Shown one piece after another: positions 24,119 to 35,454 of a stretch of 64,000 bases of DNA. The notes beneath the pieces are model-generated. The model had not been told where the DNA came from. It searched no databases and saw nothing but the letters and a program-made list of their open reading frames with translations. Within the stretch, counting starts at the first letter, position 1. The number at the start of each line of letters is the position of its first letter. The position numbers and the translations under genes are program-made. The stretch comes from Prunus persica. Taxonomy: Eukaryota; Streptophyta; Magnoliopsida; Rosales; Rosaceae. The DNA lies in contig NC_034010.1 in the NCBI RefSeq assembly GCF_000346465.2, positions 23,036,570 through 23,100,569 of the forward strand, given 5' to 3'.

Positions 24119-24499
24119 CAACGTGATGTCAGCGCTAATAGAACCCAATGGGCATGTGCCACATGTTGCAACCGGGACGCTCCGATCGGTTTTTTTTCCA
24201 GAAATCCGACGGTTCGAAAAAATTCTGAAATTTTTTTTAAAAAAAAACCAAAAAATTATGTATTTTTTTCCTTATAAATACCTAACCATTTTATTTACTT
24301 TCCACACCAAATCTTCATACAATTTCTTCTCTATCCAATATTTTTTACTCTCCCCTCATATTATTCACTTTCGACACCAATTCTCCATACAAACTCTTCT
24401 CCTTCCAATATTTTTTACTCTCCACTCATATTTTTCTACTACTTTCCATTTGTATAAAAAAAAAAAAAATTACATCTTCTGTCGAAGCCGGAGGCTCGT

Positions 24500-25548
24500 G
24501 AAAAACTCAGGAAGATATTGCGTTGTGTCAGTCTTGGGTGAACGTTAGTCATGACCCTATCACAGGCAATGAGATGAAGTTCAATAATATGTGGAGCAAA
24601 ATTCATGGAGAATTTTGTCAAAGATCGGGTTCCATTCGGACCGAAATGACCTTGTATAGTAGATGGAAACTTCTGAATAAAGAGTTAGGGAAATGAAGAA
24701 ATGCCTTGACAAAAGCAAGGGAGAACATTCGAAGCGGTCAAAATCTATCCGATGAGGTAAAATATTTATAATTGCCATTTTAATCAATTTAATGTGATTT
24801 TTTTAATTGCATATTCTATTTTTTTTTCTTGCATTATCTTTTTTTTTTTTTTGCATTTCCAATTTGTCTATATTTTCTTGCATAATCAATTTTATTCTTG
24901 CATTTCAAAATAGTTTATATTTTCTTGCATAATAATTTTTTTTTCTTGCACTTCCAATTATTTATTTTTAATAGATCATCCAAGCACAAATGTGGTTCGG
25001 TGCCATGGGGCAAGGCAAAAAAAATTTCGTGCATTTCCAATGTTAGGAAGTTGTGAAGGATTGTTCGAGATTCAAAATTATTCCTACCGGTCCGCCGGTC
25101 GGTTGTGTTGAATGAGACGCCGCTCCACAATTCGCCATCAACCGATTCCCCATTGGACTCCCCAATGGAAACGGAGTCACCACTCTCACGTCCGCCGGGA
25201 CTTATTGGGAGAAAGGCGGCAAAGGCCAAGAGAGGGGGCAATTCGAACAATGAATGTGTACAATTATTGGAGCAAATAGCTAAGAACACCTCACTAAGAA
25301 TTGAGAGAGACTTGAAAAGAGATGAAGTGGACAAGGCACGAGAGGAAGCATTTGCAATTCAACAGCAGCAGGCACAAGAAAAAGACATGGATGATAGACA
25401 GATGAAAATCATGGCCATGAATACGAGCCATATGTCTCCTGAAACAAAGGCCTATTGGAAGCATAGACGAAGGGATGTGATGAGAAGAAAACTTTTCCAT
25501 GACGACGAACCTAGCAATACAGATTGGTTAAATGATGAAAACCATTAG
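24500..25548 (+). pseudogene. Harbinger ORF1: Myb/SANT-like DNA-binding protein, broken
   Basis: Exon 1 encodes a trihelix/Myb-like segment (ALCQSWVNVSHDPITGNEMK, FNNMWSKIHGEFCQRSGSI, RTEMTLYSRWKLLNKELGK), and a donor follows LSDE near 24755. Exon 2 starts at about 24976 (IIQAQMWFGAMGQGKKNFVH). Downstream comes the basic, coiled-coil C-terminal region (from 25105; RKAAKAKRGG, AIQQQQAQEKDMDDRQM). In Harbinger elements this protein binds the ends and brings the transposase into the nucleus. Damage: an in-frame TGA after LNKELGK where Trp is expected, and a frame change near 25090-25100 between IIPTGPPV and VVLNETPLHN. Confidence 0.75.
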
Positions 25549-25858
25549 GTTGTATTGAAACACCTTTGCCATATGTTGTATTGTTGTATTGTTGTATTAT
25601 CCTTTAATTTGTTATATTGTTTCCTGTTCATTAAATAAAAAAAGTATTAAATAATATGACTATTTATTAAAAACATTTGAGCATCAAAACAAAGATTAAT
25701 TAAAAACAAACCTTAATTTATTGCAAACAACACACAAAACAAACCATACATAAAAGCATAATAAAAAAGAAGAAGCCATAATTCCAAAAAACACCACACA
25801 CAAAATAAAGCATAATTAAAGACAAAGCATAATTCCAAACAAAGTACTAATCTTGACT

Positions 25859-27200
25859 TCATCCATTGTGATTGCCTTTCATCTCCCGCAAGTGCTTGAT
25901 CAAGTCAATTTGACGTCTCTCGTGAACATATGAAGATTGCATTTCTTGATAACGATCAATCATGAGGTTGTTGAATCGACCATCCCGAACTAACGGTTCG
26001 GGCTCCATTGGTAGTCCATTTGGTCCCATCGGCCTTTCATATATTCTTGTCAACGCCGTATTCATGGGATCGGGTTCAAACACCTCTGGACCATCGTAGT
26101 CATACTCATCCTCCACAATCATGTTGTGGAGGATGATGCAAGTCATCATAATACTCCGCAACACCTCCTCATTTAGCATCCGAGCAGGACCCCTAATAAT
26201 TGCCTAATGAGCTTGCAAGATACCAAAACACCTTTCCACGTCTTTCCTGTAACCTTCTTGAAAGGAAGCTAAGCTTGTTTCCTTCTCGAATTGGGGATTC
26301 AGAATTGTTTTCACGAATGTTGTCAACCTAGGATAAATTCCGTCGGCAAGGAAGTACGCACCAGAGTATACGGTATTGTTGATTTGGTATGTGATATGGA
26401 GGGAATGGCCTCGCAATACCTCGTTGAACACTGGGGGTTGACCAAGGACATTGAGGTCATTCTGAGATCCGGCAACTCCGAAGAAGGCATGCCAAACCCA
26501 GCAGTCGAATGAAGCTACGGCCTCCAAAATTATACTTTTTTGGCCCTTCCGATTCCTGTACTTTCCTTGCCAAGCAGTAGGACAATTCTTCCGCTACCAG
26601 TGCATGCAATCAATGCTTCTAATCATGCCTGGGAAACCTCGAGCCTCTGCTTTTTGTAGCAGCCTTTGCAGGTCCCTCGGCATGGGTTTGCGAAGATACT
26701 CCCTCGTGTACAAATTTTTCACTGCATCACGGAATCTCACCAAGCATTCTAGGATAATTGATTTTTCCATCCTTGCAATCTCATCCACTTGCTCTGCAGA
26801 TGCCCCATAAGCAAGCATCCGCAAAGTAGCTGTAAGTTTTTGCTCCGGGATAAGACCCAAAACTCCAACAGCATCATGCTTTTGAATGGAGTATGTGTCG
26901 TAATTACAAATATCATGCACGATTTTGTTGGAACAAATGTGGCTACATTCTATATCTCTCTCGAAACTTAGAAACATGATATAACGAATTTGGGATAAAT
27001 TAATCATCCAAGAGATTCTTATCCCGAAACTCCCTACGTCTGTCCACATTTGGGGCACGAGGACGATGGTGTTGCCTTGATTGATTATGCATACACATCG
27101 CTGCTGCAAGCATTTGTTCCTCTTCTTCATCGGCGTCCCGATCTTCTTCAGCACGTTTACTCCGGATTTCTTCCCTTTCTTTCTATTGCCTTTCCAACAC
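25859..27200 (-). pseudogene. Harbinger DDE transposase (DDE_Tnp4 type), broken
   Basis: On the minus strand the recognisable part runs from KIVHDICNYDTYSIQKHDAV (about 26905) through LLQKAEARGFPGMIRSIDCM (first catalytic Asp), FFGVAGSQNDLNVLG, FLADGIYPRLTTFVK (second Asp) and GYRKDVERCFGIL (catalytic Glu) to the C-terminal STOP at 25859. It contains an amber stop after SIDCMHW (about 26590) and another after GILQAH (about 26205), where a Trp or Gln codon is expected. The N-terminal part before 26960 is scrambled by frameshifts. It therefore cannot make an active enzyme. Copy 3 is the intact reference for the same family. Confidence 0.85.
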
Positions 27201-27299
27201 CCTCCTCAAGTTTGACATTGAGAGTAGAATGTGTTTTGTAAAATCTGAGAAATGAAGGAATAAATAAGAGATAGTGTGAGAGGTATGAGTTGATGGTGT

Positions 27300-27600
27300 A
27301 GTTTTATAGAGGGATTCAGAAGATAGAGATGACACGTGGCACAATTTTAGAGGGTGAAAATCTTATCTGAAATCTGAAATTATAATTTTTTTTAAAATAT
27401 CTGAAAATCCTATCTGACATGGGACACGTGGCACAATTTTAGAGGGTGAAAATCTTATATGAAATATGAGATTATAATTTTTTTTTAATGAATATCTGAA
27501 AATTTTATCTGGAATAAGACACGTGGCAATCGAGATTCTCATTCGAAAATATTTTCTGAAACATAATGAACATGTGACAACCAAAAATCTTATCCGAAAA
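27300..27600. repeat. Subterminal ~110-bp repeats of Harbinger copy 1
   Basis: The word ACACGTGGCACAATTTTAGA followed by GGGTGAAAATCTTAT occurs near 27332 and 27424 with similar flanks, and a third partial copy (GACACGTGGCAA) near 27520. This lies in the promoter side of the transposase gene. Confidence 0.6.
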
Positions 27601-27702
27601 TTTAATTACAAAACATTATCAAAATTAACGGTTTAAAGTATAAAAAAATAAAATAAATAAAGTACAATGAATAGTATTTGCCTTAGACTTGCCTTAGACT
27701 TA

Positions 27703-28238
27703 GAGCTTCTCCAGCGGCACAGCCCAGCCCGAGGCTAGGGGAGGAAAAAAAAAAAAGGTGTTCCAGCGGACAGCCCAGGCCCGAGGGCAAGGTGGGACCC
27801 AGCAACCTGGGCTGGCCCGAGGGCAAGGTTGGCCCGAGCTCCAACCCTCGTTTTGGTGCTACAGTATCGCTACAGTATAGCTACAGTGCCGCTACAGTAC
27901 CGCAGTGCTACAGTGATGCTATAGTGTCTGCGCTACAGTACCACTAAAAGTCCACGTGTCGCACTCTGAGCTCTCCGATCAGATTTTTTTCTCCAATCCA
28001 ACGGCAGCCAATTTTTGTGCAATAAAAAAATGAAAAAAAATTGAATTTAAAAAAAAAAAACCAAAAAAATACTCTTTTTTTTTCTATAAATACCAAAAAA
28101 TTTTCCGATTGAGATATGAATTTTATAATAAATATTGATATGTACGAACCCAAAAATATTATCTGAAAATATTACCCAAATTAATTATTTTCATTAAAAA
28201 ATAGGAGGGAACGAACAAAAAATTAATAGGACTTGCCA
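27703..28238 (+). mobile_element. Internally deleted Harbinger copy 2 (MITE-like)
   Basis: It begins after TTA with GAGCTTCTCCAGCGG and has the same leader as copy 1 (poly-A block, TATAAATACC at about 28085). It then jumps to the other end of the family (TGAAAATATTACCCAAATTA ... ATTAATAGGACTTGCCA) without any coding part. A run of GCTACAGT-type units lies at about 27858-27945. The right end runs into the N gap. Confidence 0.7.
27858..27945 (+). repeat. GCTACAGTRYC short tandem repeat
   Basis: About nine degenerate units of GCTACAGT with 2-4 base spacers, within Harbinger copy 2. Confidence 0.75.
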
Positions 28239-28338
28239 NNNNNNNNNNNNNNNNNNNNNNNNNNNNNNNNNNNNNNNNNNNNNNNNNNNNNNNNNNNNNN
28301 NNNNNNNNNNNNNNNNNNNNNNNNNNNNNNNNNNNNNN
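28239..28338. other. Assembly gap of exactly 100 N
   Basis: The flanks are inverted to each other: CCCAAATTAATTATTTTCAT on the left, ATGAAAATAATTAATTTGGG on the right, plus ACTTGCCA against TGGCAA. The round length means that the true size is unknown; the missing part should include two facing transposon ends. Confidence 0.98.
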
Positions 28339-29862
28339 TGGCAATTACTATTCATTTTTTTGTTTTTTCCTCCTATTTTTTAATGAAAATAATTAATTTG
28401 GGTAATATTTTCAGATAAGATTTTCGGATTCCTACGTGTCAAGACTATTCATAATCAGATAAAATTTTCGGATAAGATATTTGGATTCAAATTTTGGATT
28501 AATTTCAAAGTTCAAATTTCAGATAAATTTTTGGGTTCAAATTTCGAATGAATTTCAAAATTCAAATTTCAGATAAATTTGGGTTCAAATTTCAGATAAA
28601 TTTGGGTTCAAATTTCGGATGAATTTCAAAATTTGAATTTCATACAAATAAGGGTTCAAATTTCGGATGAATTTCAAATTTCAGATAAGATTTTCATCCA
28701 ATAAAATCAAGCCACGTGGCATGTCTATCTTGCCAAATTTTTCTATAAAATCAGAGTCTCAGCTCGTACCTCTCACACCACATCTTTCTATATTTTCATT
28801 TCTGAGAGTTTATAATTCATACTTCATTCATTCTGAATGGAAGAATTTAGGAGATGCTTGGAGAGACAAGAGAGAGAAAGAAGAGAGAGAAACCGTAGAG
28901 CAGATGAAGTCAATGAGTTGCAGAGACAAGTCAATGAGCAAGTTCTCATAGCAGTGACTTTGGAAGAAGAAGAGAACCAAGGTCGCCGCCATAGTTCACA
29001 AGCCGGCCGCCGCCGGAATGTGGAAAGACATAGGCATTCTAGGGGTAAGAATCTTTTGGAAGATTATTTTATCCCAACTTCTTTGTACTCTGATGTTGAT
29101 TTTCGAAGGCGATTTAGAATGCAACCTCATTTGTTCAATAAAGTCATGCATGATATTTGCAATTATGATGCATACTTTGTTCAAAAGTGTGATGCTGCTG
29201 GGGTTTTGGGGCTTCTTCCGGAGCAAAAGCTTACAGCTGTTATACGAATATTGGCGTATGGAGCATCTGCTGATCAGGTGGATGAGATTGCCCGGATGGG
29301 GAAGTCCACTACGTTGGAGGCTTTGGTAAGATTTTGTCAAGCTGTTGAAACTCTGTACACTAGGGACTACCTGCGTAGACCTACTCCTAGGGACCTCCAA
29401 CGGCTTCTACAAAAAGCCGAAGCTCGAGGATTCCCTGGAATGATTGGTAGCATCGACTGCATGCACTGGCAATGGAAGAATTGCCCAACTGCCTGGCAAG
29501 GTGATTATGGAAATCGAAAAGGCCAAAAAAGTATCATCCTTGAAGCGGTTGCTGGTTTCGACACATGGGTTTGGCATGCCTTCTTCGGAGTTGCAGGATC
29601 ACAAAATGACCTCAACGTGCTGGGTCAATCCCTGGTCTTCAACGATGTATTGAGAGGTCAGGGCCCCAATATCACCTATGAAGTCAATAATACAGTGTAC
29701 CAGACGGGGTATTATCTAGCTGACGGCATCTACCCGAGGTGGACCACTTTTGTCAAATCTATTCCGAATCCCCGATCCCAGAAGCAAAAATTATTTGCTA
29801 CCTATCAAGAGGGATACAGGAAAGATGTCGAAAGGTGTTTTGGTATCCTTCAAATCATAAAA
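28339..29862 (+). mobile_element. Harbinger copy 3, truncated at its 3' side
   Basis: Starts at the gap with TGGCAATTACTATTCATT, contains subterminal repeats with the theme AAATTTCAGATAAATTTGGG (about 28490-28690), then an intact transposase reading frame. Homology to copy 1 stops right after CFGILQ at about 29862, where sequence shared with 32735 onward (ATAAAAACACTCGGAGACAT) takes over. Myb-like ORF1 and the other terminal repeat are absent. Confidence 0.8.
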
Positions 29863-29943
29863 ACACTCGGAGACATGGACACGGAGCGACTCGGAATCGA
29901 TCCGTCTGGAGAAGAGGGGAAGGAAATGAAGGTGAAACTCTAA
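28837..29943 (+). CDS. Harbinger transposase, C-terminally truncated, reading into neighbouring gene
   Basis: A 368-codon open frame. The N-terminus is charged and coiled-coil-like (MEEFRRCLERQERERRERNR), followed by a helix-turn-helix part (KLTAVIRILAYGASADQVDE) and the DDE nuclease: Asp in GMIGSIDCMHW, Asp in YYLADGIYPRW, Glu in RKDVERCFGIL. All three catalytic residues are present with no stop. The usual roughly 100 residues after the Glu are missing; instead the last residues come from a neighbouring gene, including MDTERLGIDPSGEEGKEMK in the same frame. Whether a fused transcript is spliced into the downstream exons is open. Cleavage activity without the C-terminal part is doubtful. Confidence 0.85.
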   Translation: MEEFRRCLERQERERRERNRRADEVNELQRQVNEQVLIAVTLEEEENQGRRHSSQAGRRRNVERHRHSRGKNLLEDYFIPTSLYSDVDFRRRFRMQPHLFNKVMHDICNYDAYFVQKCDAAGVLGLLPEQKLTAVIRILAYGASADQVDEIARMGKSTTLEALVRFCQAVETLYTRDYLRRPTPRDLQRLLQKAEARGFPGMIGSIDCMHWQWKNCPTAWQGDYGNRKGQKSIILEAVAGFDTWVWHAFFGVAGSQNDLNVLGQSLVFNDVLRGQGPNITYEVNNTVYQTGYYLADGIYPRWTTFVKSIPNPRSQKQKLFATYQEGYRKDVERCFGILQIIKTLGDMDTERLGIDPSGEEGKEMKVKL

Positions 29944-30955
29944 TTTCCTCTTTTGTTTATTTGGAAAGTGTATGAAACTGAAGAAAAATTGACTTGTTCA
30001 ATAATAGGCTCAACACCAACCCAACAATGACTATATGCTACGCTACGCAGAGCACCTCATGAAGGAAGCAAAGGTAAAACCCTAATTTTTAGGTTTGTTT
30101 ACTTGGAAAGTGCAAGAACTGGAAGGAATTTTTTTTATTGGTAGAAAGAATTAAGAGTTTGAGAATTTTATGGTGTCTTAGTTTGTGGGTTTCTGATCTA
30201 AATTATTAATTTTTTAACAGCGGGGGGATGGATATCAAGTTGTTACTCCCAAAGGTAAATGAATGCAAATATATATACACATTAGCTTCGTGTTATGATT
30301 GTATTTTAATTTGCATTGCTGTTGTGTTGTGTTGGCATGTTCATGTTGTGCTCATGATAAAGTACTTGTTGACGTTGACAATCTTCGTTTGAATGGGAAG
30401 CACTACGGTACTTGGAGATGTAGTATGATGGAACATGTCCTAGATAATCTTAGAGGTGTGATCTATGGGCCACGCCCAAGTTTTGTGGTAGAAACAGATG
30501 CAAGTGTTGAAGAAATTGCTCGATCAATGGCTGCCGAAGAGAAATGGAACGAGGATGACACCCTGTGTTTTCATACAATCTTGAACCATCTATGTGATGA
30601 TCTTTTTCTTCATTACTCAAAGAGGAGGAAGGAAACAAGTGCCAAGCAACTGTGGGATGAGCTGCAATTGAGGTTTGGAGCACACGAATCTCGGGTTCAA
30701 AAGTACATGGAATTTGATTTGCTCGAGGAGGAGGAACCAATGTGGGTGCAAGCTCAAGAAATGGATTCATTGTTCTTCGCTCTGGTTAGGTGTAACAAAA
30801 TGGAGATAGATGAGGAATTTCATGTGAATGCAATCATCTCCAAGCTCCCCCCATCTTGGGAGGATGTGTGCATCGAGTTGATGCGCGAGGAGCATTTGCC
30901 TGTTACAAAACTAATTCATCGCCTGATTGTTGAACAACAATCACGCATCAATTAG
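29875..30955 (+). CDS. UBN2 / copia gag-like protein, intron-containing, 249 aa (gene 1)
   Basis: Four exons, 29875-29931, 30008-30073, 30221-30254 and 30363-30955, join in phase into 250 codons with stop. Borders: AAG/GTGAAA, ATAG/GCTC, AAG/GTAAAA, AACAG/CGGG, AAAG/GTAAAT, AAAG/TACT. The N-terminal exons (MDTERLGIDPSGEEGKEMK, AQHQPNNDYMLRYAEHLMKE) match no family I know. The last exon carries a UBN2 (gag-polypeptide of copia type) domain: LRLNGKHYGTWRCSMMEHVL, KQLWDELQLRFG and VNAIISKLPPSWEDV. No zinc knuckle, protease or polymerase follows and no LTR is seen, so it looks like a host gene built on a retrotransposon capsid domain. A truncated Harbinger transposase abuts its start in frame, so its native promoter may be lost or replaced. 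Function unknown. Confidence 0.65.
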
Positions 30956-32754
30956 TTAATCACAAGAAAAGGAAACTAGTAGTAAGCTTGATTTTTTTTT
31001 ATACATGTTTCGAGTTTTAATGGGACCTTCCATGCTTTGATTTTCTTTTAAAATTGATAACATTTTTTTTATTATTATTCAATTGCTCTAACTATTTGTT
31101 TAATCATTAACATGTTTGTAATCACCTATGGGAGAAAATTCAACCTCAATACTACTGAGGTTACCTTTCTAGGTGTAGAGTTTAGTAAAAATATTTTTAT
31201 TTCATTTTATTAATTAAACTGAGCAGTAATACTAGTGTTCACATCCATCAACCGCAGGGTCCGCTCCCCATTCCGTGTATGAAATTTTGGGAAATTATCA
31301 TTCTTGTCTCCGTCTGGGTAAAATCTATTTAACACTTAAATTTCACTCAACCATTCAAAATCATCTCAATTTAATTGGACAAAACTATAAAAATGTCCAA
31401 AGCTTTAACATCTTACAAAGTTTAGGATAACTTTTTAATTTTTATATTATATCACATTATAAATTTATCAATTAAAAATAAATACATCAATTATCAGGCC
31501 GGGTTCAGGATAGGGATACCATCCTCAGTTATCTGCCATCCCTATCCAATTCCCAACAAAAATATTATTATTACAATCTATAATATATAATAAAATATAT
31601 AATAAGGAATGAACATGAGAAACAAGGAAATTAATTATCATAGCTATAGTGGATGAGCTTATAATTTTTTTTTCATTTTATTTGTGGATAGAAGCGATAT
31701 TCTACTTTAAACTAATCTAAACTTCGTGGATGGAAAATTGAACTTAGATGCAGAGTGGGGAGCACATTCGCTCTACCCAACCTGGCTAAGCCCATGTCTG
31801 CAGATGATGCATGCATTTTAGTAAAACAATGGATTCATTTACGTGCCATGTTACCCAATTGATGATTATTGTACGACTAGACGGAAATGAGGCATTATGA
31901 GTCATATAATTTGTATGTGGGGAGTTAGCTGGAACAATTGAAGTTAAGGATGAAGTGAGATTCAGAACTCAGTTTCAAAATACGTATCAATAGTTAAAGA
32001 TTTTGTAAGATGGTCATTCATAATTTTGTACAATGTCTCTCGTAATATTATTTTGGCAAGTAATCCCTTTTATTTATTGCATATATAAATTTAACCATTC
32101 TTTACTTTGGTTCATGTAGCTTTAATATAAGCAATTTCACTCCTATAGTAATCCAAACCGTGTGTGACAAGAAATGATCAATTGAACATCAATAGCTAGT
32201 GTGATTTTTTTTTTTTTTTTTAGTGGTGTGATCACAAGTAGCCAATCCTTAAGTAACTCACAAAGTGTTGATCCCAAAAGCCCTCCCTTTTTCCCCTATC
32301 GTCCTCTGTTGTAAACTCTCTTCTAGATCATAGACTGTACATTCGAAAGAGATCAACAAAAATTCCCCTGTAAATATTTATTGTGACACATGGTATTGTG
32401 AGGTCGGCATGTTTTGAATAATTAGCAGATAAGCTTATTGTAAATCAGTTGATTTATTCTTAAACACGTCACAAGGCATTATTCTTTCACTCACTGTTTG
32501 CTATCTTTTTTTAAATCTTAATTTAAATCACTATTTTCATTCATTTGTGAGACTTAACTTTGACGTGGCCAACAAGAATAGGATACGTGCTGCCAATTGA
32601 CCAGGTTTTTCGTGATTTGGATTAACAAACAACATGTTTGGAATTACTAGAATTTAAATTAGGGTAGGGATCATGCCATCAACCATTTTTTTACCTGACA
32701 AATTATAATAAAGGCTTCAAATCAAACGTTCAAAGCATAAAAACACTCGGAGAC
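30956..32754. other. Spacer between the two UBN2 genes
   Basis: No gene recognised; AT-rich with a T-run at about 32202-32221. The last 20-25 bases before 32755 (AAAGCATAAAAACACTCGGA) equal the sequence just before gene 1, marking the duplication edge. Confidence 0.5.
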
Positions 32755-33911
32755 ATGGACACAGAGCGACTTGGAATCGATCCGTCTGGCAAGGGCCGGA
32801 ACGGTGGAGAAGAGCTCAAGGACACGAAGGTGAAACCCTAATTTCTAAGTTTGGTTACTTGGAAAGGAAGGAAAATTGAATTCTTATATAATAGGTTTCT
32901 TTTGGTTCTATTCTATATGAGTGTTTAGTGGGCGTGTGTGATCTAAATTAATTCTCTTGTTTTATTAGCTACCAAAACCAACGCCATGGAAGATTGGGGG
33001 ATTTTATGGAGTTTTTGAAGGAAGAGATGGAATGCCGGTTTCTGGCTATGGTACAATACACTAATATATCTTATTTTCTCATGGCAATTACTGACTCCTG
33101 GTCCTGGTTTTGGTTGAAATATGTATATACTTTCATTAAGTTACTGTTTAAATTATATTTCATGTGATTTGTATGTTATATGTTTTCAGTCATCTGGAGA
33201 GACTTGAATAAGAGGACCCGAGACATGCATGCGGTCGCCAAGATTGAGTCAAAGTTGAGATCTGAACGTGATAATGAGCAAAGGGAATATGGTATGTCTG
33301 GTCTTGCTCGTCCAGAACTTGTTCCCATTGACCCTGTTCGTCTTGATGGGAAGAACTACCCCATCTGGGCGCGGCGAATGGAGTTTTTCCTCAAGGAATT
33401 AAAAGTTGAATATGTACTCTATGAGCCATGCCCTAGCATTATTGTAGGATCTGTAGCATTTTCTGGAGGACTTACTGAATTGAAGGATGCTAAAGAGAAA
33501 TGGATCAAGGATGACTTTCTGGGTCTTCGCACGATCTTGAACTATCTATGCGATGATCTCCTCCATCGTTATGGAAAGAGAAAGAAAACTACAAGTGCTA
33601 AACAACTGTGGGACGATCTAAAATTAATGTTTGGAACAAAGAAATATCTGGTTAGAAAGTACATGGATTTTCAGATGGTCGATGAAAAGCCACTTGTGGA
33701 GCAAATTCAAGAATTCAATCGCATTTTCGATGAAGTTGTGGCTTCTGGAATGACGTTGAGTGAGAAATTTCATGTATCTGCTATATTATCCAAGCTCCCT
33801 GCCTCTTGGAAGCATGTGAACATCAAGTTGAAGCGCAATATTGATGAGCCTTTGACTTTAGAAGTGTTGATGGATCATTTGAGGATTGAAGAAGAGTACG
33901 TTTGCGTATGA
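32755..33911 (+). CDS. UBN2 / copia gag-like protein, intron-containing, 292 aa (gene 2)
   Basis: Three exons, 32755-32829, 32969-33050 and 33190-33911, join in phase into 293 codons with stop (AAG/GTGAAA, TTAG/CTAC, TATG/GTACAA, TTCAG/TCAT). Exon 1 (MDTERLGIDPSGKGRNGGEE) is clearly a copy of exon 1 of gene 1, and the first intron is also similar (GTGAAACCCTAATTTCTAAG). Exon 2 (PKPTPWKIGGFYGVFEGRDG) differs from gene 1. The last exon has a charged linker and then the UBN2 domain (VRLDGKNYPIWARRMEFFLK, KQLWDDLKLMFG, VSAILSKLPASWKHV). No other retroelement domain or LTR is present. The two genes form a tandem pair in one orientation. A further decayed relic of the family (CCCTAATTTCTATGTTTGGT) is visible near 34028. 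Function unknown; a domesticated capsid-like protein is an inference. Confidence 0.7.
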
Positions 33912-35450
33912 ACCCAACGGATGTATTTTGTTTATGAAATTCATGTAAGAAATTATTAGGGGTTTTTTTTTTATATATCAAAGACTAAGCAAACATGATT
34001 GGAATTTCAAAAATCTAAAATTTAGTGCCCTAATTTCTATGTTTGGTTACTTTTTTTGGCTCGTTCTATGTGAGTTGTGTATTGAAGTGGGCACTAGTTA
34101 GCCGACTTTGTCTGTGCCTTTAGGAAATTACGATTAATTTGGACAATGAAATGAGTATAAAGAAGCATCACTGTCCCAGACAAGGAAACTTTTGTATCAA
34201 CTCGATCCGTCTTAATATCAGAAGAAAATAGTTCAAAACAATCTGAACTTGGACAACCCATGGTTTCACAACTTTAAAAAACAACAGAGATTCCAAGTTA
34301 CTAGTGTTAATGCTCATCTAAAACGATAAAAAAGAAAAGAAGAAAAATAATAAAGTCATATACAGTTGATCCAAATTAAAAATCAAAATCCCATTTGTTG
34401 TAACCAAAAAAAGTGATATCAATTTTGAATGCCGCGTCCAAAAATCCAAAAAAACAAAATTTCTTATATATGATGATCCAAAATTGTCATTCCATAATTT
34501 GTCCCACAAAAGTTCCAAAATTAAGCTTCTTACTGTAAAACATGTACATCAAGAGTCCAAAAAAGAAAAGCAACACTAGAAAGTGTTTTTGTAACATAAG
34601 CAATTTTTATATATGCCAAACTTATCAAAAGCGCTTTTGATTGTCATCCATCGTATTTTGACATGTCAATAGCACTCCCAAACATACCCTAAATATAGTT
34701 GATCCCCTACTTTACTTTGCATAAGTTGTCTCAACTAAAGGACTAGAATAATAACAAGACAAGTTCAAACCACATATGAGTGGGGTGTTAAAAATAGGTC
34801 CAAACTCTAGAAGTGATATTATATAATCAAAATAATTTTCTCTAATATTTCATTTATATTTTACATTCATATCTTTTAATATGTTTGATTATATTAAACA
34901 TAAGGATAAATATTTATTATTTATTATTGTCTTTTTATTATTATTAAAACCGATCATCCACTCCAATTCAATATCAATTGGATCGGATCGGATTGGATTT
35001 AAACATCTAATATGATTGGATCAGATTGAAAAAATCACAATTCAATCTATATTGGATCGGATGCGGATTGACTAAATTGTATTGGTTTCGAACTGATGTA
35101 CACCCCTAACACCACTATTAGATCCACCCCAGCAGCCTAGCAGAGGCAAAAGGCCCCCTAGGCCTCAAAATCAGCTTCCAACGCACAAATCTTGTTAGGG
35201 AAAGAGATGAGCTCCACCAATCCGAGCAAGATGAGCCTAAACTCCTGTCCGTGGGCTGTGACGTAAGCGTTGACGCCCGTTTCATATCGACTTATGGATT
35301 GCGTACCATATAATTTAAATTCAACTTCAATTCAATCGAATGAAAAATTTATCAACCCCGAACAACTTCTGCTAGACTAGCTAAAGGTGAAATACGTGCA
35401 TATAACTGAATGAAAGATAGTGGGGACCCTTTGTAAATAGAATGAATGAA
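33912..35450. other. Intergenic region with repeat relics
   Basis: A short relic of the UBN2 gene intron lies near 34028-34110. Between about 34955 and 35110 the word GGATCGGATCGGATTGG and variants recur, similar to the patch near 4020. From 35115 to 35290 a GC-richer piece (AAGGCCCCCTAGGCC) resembles a decayed Harbinger leader. No gene. Confidence 0.45.
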
Positions 35451-35454
35451 ACAA

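Larger units (their letters stand above)
23868..27702 (+). mobile_element. PIF/Harbinger DNA transposon, two-gene but decayed (copy 1)
   Basis: The left end GAGCAGCTCCAGCGC is preceded by TAA, as expected for the TTA/TAA target duplication of this superfamily. Inside are the two hallmark genes in convergent arrangement: a Myb/SANT-like DNA-binding gene (plus strand) and a DDE transposase (minus strand). Both are broken. The right end lies close to 27690-27702; the matching terminal repeat is not clear there because copy 2 begins directly (TTA then GAGCTTCTCCAGCGG). Confidence 0.8.

Noticed and set aside
24123..24548. Plus-strand frame of 141 codons at the Harbinger left end
   Set aside because: It reads through poly-A/T leader sequence of the element in a frame different from ORF1.
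28159..28418. Frames running across the N gap
   Set aside because: Artefacts of undetermined bases and the inverted flanks.
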